Of a stretch of 64,000 nucleotides of DNA, positions 63,925 through 64,000 are shown one piece after another. The translations under genes and the position numbers were made by a program. Under the pieces are notes generated by a model. It saw only the letters and a program-made list of their open reading frames with translations, was not told the DNA's origin and ran no database searches. How positions within the stretch are numbered: the stretch's first letter is position 1; each line of letters opens with the position of its first letter. Origin of the DNA: CAZNPH01 sp964574985 (GTDB taxonomy: Bacteria > Bacteroidota > Bacteroidia > Bacteroidales > SM23-62). The stretch covers positions 62,001 to 126,000 of the forward strand of contig CAZNPH010000004.1 of the NCBI GenBank assembly GCA_964574985.1, given 5' to 3'.

Positions 63925-64000
63925 TCATCTGCTGATGATCATTATTTCAACCGGAATCCGGCCGACCGGCCGCCAGCAAATACGGTAAATGCCCCTTCTT
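63925..64000 (-). CDS. C-terminal end of an unidentified minus-strand gene
   Basis: One minus-strand frame is open from the window edge to a TGA at 63925-63927, giving 24 residues containing GIYRICWRPVGRIPVEIMI. It ends 6 bp before the glycerate kinase start, a typical operon spacing. Too short to identify. Confidence 0.3.
   Translation of the reverse strand, partial: RRGIYRICWRPVGRIPVEIMIISR

Overview
The window reads as chromosomal DNA of an anaerobic or facultatively anaerobic Bacteroidota, most likely a Bacteroidales/Marinilabiliales-type polysaccharide degrader from sediment or a similar habitat. The grounds are protein types (zapA next to a small coiled-coil gene and rny, SPFH/prohibitin, CcsA/ResB cytochrome c assembly, many lipoproteins with LxxC-type signals), intergenic -7 boxes of the TAnnTTTG type, and mostly absent Shine-Dalgarno sequences. 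I see no phage, IS element, CRISPR array, SusC/SusD pair or classical transcription regulator.

Layout. 1-17.5 kb is mostly housekeeping: a truncated CBM9/DUF5916 protein, a prohibitin-like protein, a SirB1-type protein, a nucleotide-sugar epimerase, rny, a 6S RNA between rny and zapA, an M23 peptidase-anmK-alcohol dehydrogenase operon ending in a clear terminator, a C69 dipeptidase, ribosomal protein L19, a large AsmA-like protein, and the resB-ccsA pair. tRNA-Arg(ACG) follows at 17.5 kb with its own terminator. 17.7-23.6 kb holds an SSS transporter followed by the wreck of a sugar 1-kinase gene, then a more AT-rich minus-strand group (DUF134 protein, two-cluster ferredoxin, YggS, a probably broken ATPase gene, a metallo-beta-lactamase-fold protein, a family-4-like uracil-DNA glycosylase).

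23.7-45.1 kb is a carbohydrate region, mostly on the minus strand. It contains a GH95-type alpha-L-fucosidase with a sugar epimerase and a Gfo/Idh oxidoreductase. It also contains a long set running from a sodium symporter through araA, araD, araB, fucI, a DUF6786-like lipoprotein, galM, a sulfatase and an MG2/plug-domain protein to fucP. Together these would import and catabolise L-arabinose and take up and isomerise L-fucose released from possibly sulfated plant or algal glycans. An FGE-fold lipoprotein sits nearby but lacks the catalytic cysteines.

45.2-49.9 kb is the most interesting part: five consecutive plus-strand genes that look like a dissected corrinoid methyltransferase/methionine synthase. 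They encode two different UroD-family methyltransferases, a free-standing B12-binding protein, a homocysteine S-methyltransferase and a MetH-reactivation-type protein. There is no folate domain, which suggests methyl transfer from an unknown methylated substrate to homocysteine. A third UroD-family gene lies at 61 kb beside an ADP-ribosylglycohydrolase-type lipoprotein.

50-54.7 kb holds a small beta-barrel protein and a two-gene operon of a GPH sugar transporter and a 928-residue propeller protein resembling lambda-carrageenase. 54.8-59.3 kb is a carotenoid-type operon (lipoprotein, crtI-like desaturase, acyltransferase, family-2 glycosyltransferase, TPR protein). The window ends with a short, probably truncated lipoprotein, a glycerate kinase and the last codons of another minus-strand gene.
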